DNA of 64,000 nucleotides from Mortierella sp. BCC40632. Its lineage: Eukaryota; Mortierellomycota; Mortierellomycetes; Mortierellales; Mortierellaceae. The notes beneath the pieces were generated by a model. That model had not been told where the DNA came from, searched no databases, and worked only from the letters and a program-made list of their open reading frames with translations. Below, one piece after another: positions 58,293-64,000 of the stretch (position 1 is its first letter; each line of letters begins with the position of its first letter). The position numbers and the translations under genes were made by a program. The stretch covers positions 1,289,501 to 1,353,500 of the forward strand of contig WAEK01000004.1 in the NCBI GenBank assembly GCA_011634665.1, in the 5' to 3' direction.

Positions 58293-61200
58293 CTTTGACG
58301 GTTTTTTCTGGTTCCTTCTTTCAATGTCCTGGTAGCACGCAAAGTCTTCATCTTTTCCTGGATCATTGATTCCCAGATCTCAATCTCGGAAAGAACAAAC
58401 TTTTCGCATTCCTTCTGGGTCGTCTCCGAACACTCGAGATGTAAACGTCTTCGGTTTGCTCCCTTGGAGACATGGAACAAATCACCTCCAAACAACCAAT
58501 AAATGTCTCCTAGTACCTGGAAGGCCTTTCGAGAGATCTTGGTCTCAATCTCTGTCGATCCTCCAAGAGCAATCTCCGTGATTGACTTGACAAGCGATTC
58601 CTGTTTCTTTATCAAGTCCAGAGTTTCGTCATCTGTCCAGTCGGCATTTTCGCCATGCTTGGATGCAACCCCCCTGCAGACCCACGATATCCACAAGAAA
58701 GCTGTCGACATGGCCGAAATCACAACCTGCATATACATTGGGAAAAATAAAAAAATAAAAAAAAAGAGTTAGTATTTTTTGTTATAAATGTATCTCCTTC
58801 TTTCAGGAAAAGAGAAGGAAAAGGTTCATGTTAAAATTACCTCCGAGTCCTCTTCCTTGACTGACTTGAACCCTTCAATCACCTCCAGAAGCGCATCAAA
58901 GGGATCCCGCTCATTGGTCCGCATCCTTCTCGTCGTAACATCCGTGCACTTGATCAGATGCTCCAATCTTCGGAGACTAACCGTCAATTCCTCAAGCACT
59001 ACTTGGTCCGAAGGGTCAAGAGCCTCTTGTTGAGCCATCAAGATCATAAATGCATCTACCAAAGACATGCCCAGTGTCTCGATCTTGGTCTCATGCGATG
59101 TCCTCAAAATCTCATATCCTTGCATCCTTCGAAGCGTTTGAGCCGCTGCATACAAAACGGAGGCATCCGAATGCTTCTTGAACGTCTTGATCACTTCATC
59201 GACCAACTCTTCGTAAGCCTAGTTATAGTGGCCAGAGCATTAAAGGAGAGAGATAGTATACAAAGCTAAGTTAAAATGACATCATCGATCGAAAAGCGAT
59301 AATCTTAAACAGGGTTCAATCTGAAAAAAAAAGAGAGGTGACTTACGTTCAACATTCTCAGATCCAGATAGATATTCAACGGAATCAATTGTGGGATAAC
59401 TAGGATAGATCGAATCCGAGCAGCATCGACATTATACTTGACAAAGAGCTGAGGCAGAATATTGACTACAAACCGTCCAACTTCATTGACTACCTCATCC
59501 TGTTGTGCCTTCACCTTGGCCTTGTCCTTGACAAACCCAGGAATGGCAGGTGGAGTCAACGTGAGCTGTAGACTGGCAACAAAGATTTCCACTAGCATGT
59601 TTTCTTCATCCTCATCAAGGCTGTAGCACTCTTCCAAGGTAGTCGGTTTAGTACGCACAGAGTCGGATGTCGTTGCCGCAGAGTGATCCTCCAAAAGGTA
59701 TTCAGCAATCGATTTCCAATTCTGGGGTAATCAAGTTGCCATTATATATATAAAGGAGTAATAAAAAAACAAGAAGCTTAGTAGGCCGTTTTTTACACTG
59801 CGGAGCAAATTCAGACGCCTTTGTATGCTCCATGTGGAGTCTCCATTATCCCCCCCCGTTCTTTCTTCTTCTTACCTTGAGTGACTCAATTTCAGACCAA
59901 AGGGCTTCGACTGCCAAGGCAACTCTTCCCACCTTGGTTTCATCAATCCATCGTGAAGCTCCGTTGGCAACCCCAGCACTTTCATTCTTGTCTCGGTTCT
60001 GTTCATCTTCCATCTTGCCAACCTTGATCAAAAAGTTGATCAACGACTTGAGCTCGATCCAGTCCTTTCTCACTTCAACTTCCTGATCCGAAGAGGTTGA
60101 TGAAGAAGAAGAGGCGACCAGTACCTCACAGGTGGCCATCCGCTTCTCAACTTCTTCTTCCCACACATAGGCCTTTACAAACTTGGCCAATGTCTTGCGT
60201 ACCTTGGCATCCGCTCCAAAGATAAGCGTACTCAATCGAACTTGCAACGCCTCATCCAACTGTCCATGCTTGTGAACCAAAGTCGCCACACGGATCGCCC
60301 CCACGCGTGCAGACACATCCGATTCACCAATCGCCATATCCACGTACTGCTCCGCATGTCGTTCCGTAAAAATACTCAGAGAATTGGGTTGGTTCTCCAT
60401 CTCATACAACTTGACTAGGACCTTGAGTGATTCAAGACGCACGGCAGCCGCTCGGTCCGAAAGCATCTTGATCAGGTAGTGCAGATACACGGTCGCAATA
60501 TAGCGTTCGGGGTACGCTATCATCCATTGGCCAAGCTCCCGAATACATTCCACGCGGACCAAGGGATCAACATCTCGGCAACGGAAAACGAATACACTAA
60601 AAGTTCAACCCATATTCCCACAGAGTAAGTATATATGAATGCGGATATCGTCTGGGTAATTCCTTTCCATTAGTCGAGGACCCCCTTTTTTTTTTTTTTT
60701 TTTACCTATTAAAGATCTTATCCATGGCCCTGTCGACAGTCTTCTTCCGATCCAGTTCAGTGGTAACCTTTTTCTCCAATTGTCTAATCTTGGCTTGTGT
60801 CGCCTTTTGTTTCTGACTCGTGGCCAATTGACGATTGGTCACATTCAAATCCTCTTGGATTCCGGCCGCAATCCCGGCGAGCGAGGTCATAATCCCCATA
60901 GCCACAACCGTCGCAGTGTGTCGGAAAGGACGGAATGACGTTCTTGTTTGAGAAGGGAAGAGACAATGCTGTCAGTAGAGAAAAAGCATTGCGGACAAAA
61001 AAAAAAAAAAAAAAAAGAAAAAAAAAGAAACCATAAGCACCATCAACTCTTTTTCTCTTTCCACTCTATTCGTCTTACCCTGACAAGGAAACAATCCACA
61101 GCAACATCGTATTGATAAACTTTTCTTCAAACAAAATGTCAGCCTGAGCCTTCAACAAAAGACGGTGATAAAATTCGAGTAGACCTTTCTTGAAATTCTT

Positions 61201-62786
61201 AAGCTCTTTGACCTTGGAGACGATTGGGTAATCAAAGTTGTTGGTACTCTAATCAAGGGAGGGAAAACAGTCAACCATCAATCCTTTCATCCCATTTCAA
61301 TAGATGAAATCAGGTCCGTCTCAGCCGTCTAGTTGAATCGAGAGAGACAAGTGTGAGGAAAGGAGAGAGGGGATCATACCTCCTTGTATCTCTCAAGAAC
61401 ATCCTGCAGAGCCTCGACAACATCGTCTTTTTTGATATCTGTTGTAGTCCCTTCGCCGTCTTCGGACGCATCACCGATCTCCGTTCGAAACTCTTTCATC
61501 GATACAAACTGTGTACATCCACAGCTTCGGATCAAAAAATTGGTTAAACCTAGCATGGCCTCATCCGAGTCTTGCTTGTACTGATTCACCCATGCAGAAA
61601 GCACTGCATCCAGAGGCATCTCTGGGTCAAAAGCAGTGTCTGGAGGGGTGAGGGGGGGGGGGGTTATGAATAAACGGGGGTTTGTTAGAATACAAAAGAG
61701 ATAGTGATGATACCACGTTCCTCTTTCATTCCGATAAGCAACGGTCCTTACTAAACAGTTCCGATTGGGGTCCGTCCTCATTCGCGCCCTCTCCTGCAGT
61801 GGGCATGGATCCTAGCTTGATTGTCCTCGATGCTTTCGATGCGCCTGATTTTCTGGATCGGCTCGTCAGGGATTTGGAAGAAGTCTGCAGACCTTTGGCA
61901 GCTCCACGCTTTGCTTTGGTCCCGTCCATCTTTGACTTTTGATTTCCTGTAGGTGCCTCAAAATCCGAATCCGCATCCACATTATCTTCCTCTGGGGAAG
62001 AATACGAATCATCCTCATCCTCTCCTGACTCTTCTGTCGCAATGGCCTTGCCCTTGCCCTTGTCTCTTCCACGAGTAGGTCGGGTGGTAGTTGTGGTTCC
62101 TTGTTTGGTCACAGGTTTACCCCTGGTGACTGTTCCGTTATTTTGTCCACCATTGTTCAAATGGGTCTGGGAGGATCCTGCTGTGCTCCTAGATCGTGTT
62201 GTCCGTGTCCGACTTGTGGTCGCCTTTTCTTCTTTGTCGCCATCGTCATCGTCATCTTCATCGTCTTCTCCAGAAGAAATCACATCCTCTTTGGTTCTAG
62301 TCGTCCCTGTGGATTTTCTGGCTGATTTTTGTCCGGTTGCCTTGGCTGCTCCCCAAGTTAAAGCATGAAAAAAAAAAAAAAAAAAGAGAGAAAAAGAAGT
62401 CCCGGTGGATGGTTGGTTAAGAGTTGGAGCAAAAAAAAAAAAAAAAAAAAAAAAAAATAAAAGAAAGCCAAGTTAAAAGCATTTGGCTGCTGGCAGTCAT
62501 TTACCTTTGAGCCGGAGTAGCAGTTGCAGCTGCAGTATCGGCCTTGCCACGAGCTGATCTGCGAACGGGACCTGCTGTAGTTGATTGCTACGAGTCAGAA
62601 AAAAAAAAATAGAGCAAAACGAGTCCATCGAGGTTAGTCGTCTGTTTGTTTGTTTGTTTGTTTGGTTGTTTTTCCTTTCTTTTTTCTGGATCCAAATCCA
62701 TAATGCCAACACTATCCGGACATTGGAAAAGGGAACAAGAAAGAGGAGAAGAAGAAATGGCCTGGTCATACGGATTGAGTTGTCAT
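56894..62786 (-). CDS. cohesin subunit Scc3/STAG homologue
   Basis: Twelve exons: 62786-62772, 62587-62505, about 62317-61752, 61639-61380, 61248-61079, 60942-60706, 60596-59876, 59721-59347, 59218-58841, 58726-57929, 57799-57504 and 57404-56894, giving about 1469 aa. The N-terminus is low-complexity and acidic/basic (GEDDEDDDDDGD, SRTRTTRSRS). The STAG domain follows: FRPFRHTATVVAMGIMTSLA, then CRDVDPLVRVECIRELGQWM with HEAT-like repeats. An Asp run of about 13 and an acidic linker sit in exon 10. The C-terminus has an Ala run and ends in basic KRIRIE. Scc3 binds the Scc1 kleisin and DNA and is needed for sister-chromatid cohesion. Every phase closes except that the exon 3 acceptor is chosen only by phase; nearer AG sites would break the frame. 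Yeast Scc3 is about 1150 aa; the excess is disordered sequence. Confidence 0.92.
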
Positions 62787-63331
62787 GATGGACGAGCGTG
62801 GTAATGTGTCAAATGCCTGTGCTGCTGCTGTTGTTGTTGTTGCTGCGAGGAGAGGATGGAGCTCGCCCGCAGGTTAGTCAGTGAATAAGGCACGTCGATT
62901 TGAGGGAAGCGGGTGGATGACAAATGACGGAGATATACAAGAAAGAGAAAAGGGAGAGAGAAAGAGAGAGAGAAAGAAAGTGTGTGTGTGTGCTCAATCA
63001 ACAATGGATGGCAAAGACGGTCTATATTTGTTTGGCACTAAGAGCAGAAATTTGGTGGCGTAAAGGTCATTCACATAAGAAAAAATACGCGACTTGCAAA
63101 AAAAAATTATGGTTGTAACTGCAATTGTTTTTTTTTCTTTTTCTTTTTTTCTTTCTTTCTTCTTTCGTAAAAGAGAAAGGAGGGGCTAGAGAAACGATTA
63201 CTGATACACTACGGGTACACTACTACAAAAGCAAATATATAGGAAAACAACACAACGCAAGCAGAGCAAGAAACAATGCAAGAAGGGGGTATAGGGGGAA
63301 CGAGTAGTTAAAGCGCTTTCTCCATTCCCTT
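62787..63331. other. spacer between Scc3 and the second CSL gene
   Basis: Scc3 upstream region with CAG/CAA-type and GA-rich short repeats, and the 3' flank of the second CSL gene with T runs. No gene seen. Confidence 0.6.
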
Positions 63332-63846
63332 TCAGAGTAGCTGCACAGACCAGCGTTCGTGGTCATCGTGACGGTTATAGGTGACCTTGGTACGAGAGTC
63401 GTAGGTGATGCCATCCCACGAACGTACAAAGAGAAGCGGCATCGACAGAGGAGCTGGGTCATTGTTGGTGCTCAATTGGCTACCCTGGGGCAGATCGACG
63501 AGCACCGTCGTTTGGTCCCCAGTCGCAGAGGTAGCGGTTGCAGTAGTAGATCCTTCTGCATTCGATACGGGGCTACGTCGGATAATGTGTGTGCTGAGAG
63601 GACCTGTCGAACCCAACCAGACTTGAAGTGGCACGAGCGTATTCTCGGTTTCGGTAGCAGACGAGTAAAAGTTAGAGACGGAAAACTCGAGTGTATGGGA
63701 GGCGGCGTTGTAGACAGGGGCACCGGCCAGGGTCGGGAATGGGGTGATGGGACGGGACACCGAGGTGCGCATCTCTGCAGTGTTGGCGTCGCCACTGCTC
63801 GCGCCCCCTGCTGGGAGGGATTCAAAGTAGCTGTATTCAAACTTGG
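63332..63846 (-). CDS. second CSL-family transcription factor, 3' exon only (window edge)
   Basis: The last exon encodes SKFEYSYFESLPAG-type start (after completing a split Ser codon), then PITPFPTL, NAASHTLEFSVSNFY, VWLGSTGPLSTHIIRR and WDGITYDSRTKV, which parallels exon 2 of the CSL gene at 1893-2353 through its whole length. It begins after a TTTTAG acceptor and has the same intron position and phase. This is the TIG/IPT domain. The DNA-binding exon lies beyond base 64000; the intron is at least 154 nt. An insertion of Ser/Thr/Ala residues distinguishes it from the other copy. Confidence 0.9.
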
Positions 63847-64000
63847 CTAAAATTGGCAAAAAAAAAATTAAGATATTGTCAGGATCATCATCATTTACAG
63901 GAGGAGAGCAAGCGTTATCGATCTTTCAACAAAAGAAGAAAACAATGAAAAATAGACCAATCTCGCGTCGATAACCAAAAACAGAAAACAGAAAAAAGAA

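Overview
This is eukaryotic DNA with the look of an early-diverging fungus. Genes are split by short GT-AG introns, mostly about 60-300 nt. Spacers are full of CT/GA microsatellites and long A/T homopolymers. The gene set includes a CSL transcription factor with TIG domain, an antizyme with +1 frameshift, a FANCI orthologue, cohesin Scc3, WDR5, ribosomal protein eS27 and a peroxisomal carrier. Retention of FANCI together with two CSL genes suggests Mucoromycota, most likely a Mortierella relative. That placement is inference from gene content; no search was possible.

Layout. 1-2353 (+) CSL factor, possibly 5'-partial. 4532-6086 (-) UNC93-like membrane protein. About 6.2-18.6 kb is a spacer with no convincing gene. 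18949-20007 (+) bHLH factor with a polyQ loop. 20917-28979 (-) FANCI, 17 exons. 29749-31141 (+) PMP47-type peroxisomal carrier, divergent from FANCI. 31983-34377 and 35586-37746 (-) tandemly duplicated single-pass membrane proteins. 38891-41283 (+) WDR5/Swd3. 42055-43411 (-) PHOSPHO-type HAD phosphatase. 44803-46334 (-) ornithine decarboxylase antizyme with an intact TCC-TGA frameshift site. 47389-47460 (+) tRNA-Glu(CTC). 47557-55185 is a 7.6 kb Mutator-like DNA transposon with about 124 bp terminal inverted repeats (TIRs) and a 10 bp target duplication. It carries a broken MULE transposase, a Ulp1-type cysteine protease, a zinc-finger-like ORF and a 34 bp minisatellite. 56243-56616 (+) eS27. 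56894-62786 (-) cohesin Scc3/STAG, 12 exons. 63332-63846 (-) last exon of a second CSL gene, cut by the window edge.

The host genes are unrelated housekeeping and regulatory loci: chromatin and DNA repair (FANCI, Scc3, WDR5), polyamine control (antizyme), transcription (CSL, bHLH) and transport. The standout items are the transposon beside a tRNA gene, the programmed frameshift in antizyme, a complete FANCI gene with the ubiquitin-acceptor lysine context conserved, a tandem duplication that includes flanking DNA, and two CSL paralogues at opposite ends in opposite orientation.

Exon boundaries were worked out by hand from splice signals, reading phase and remembered family homology. For most genes the exon lengths sum to whole codons in a consistent phase.
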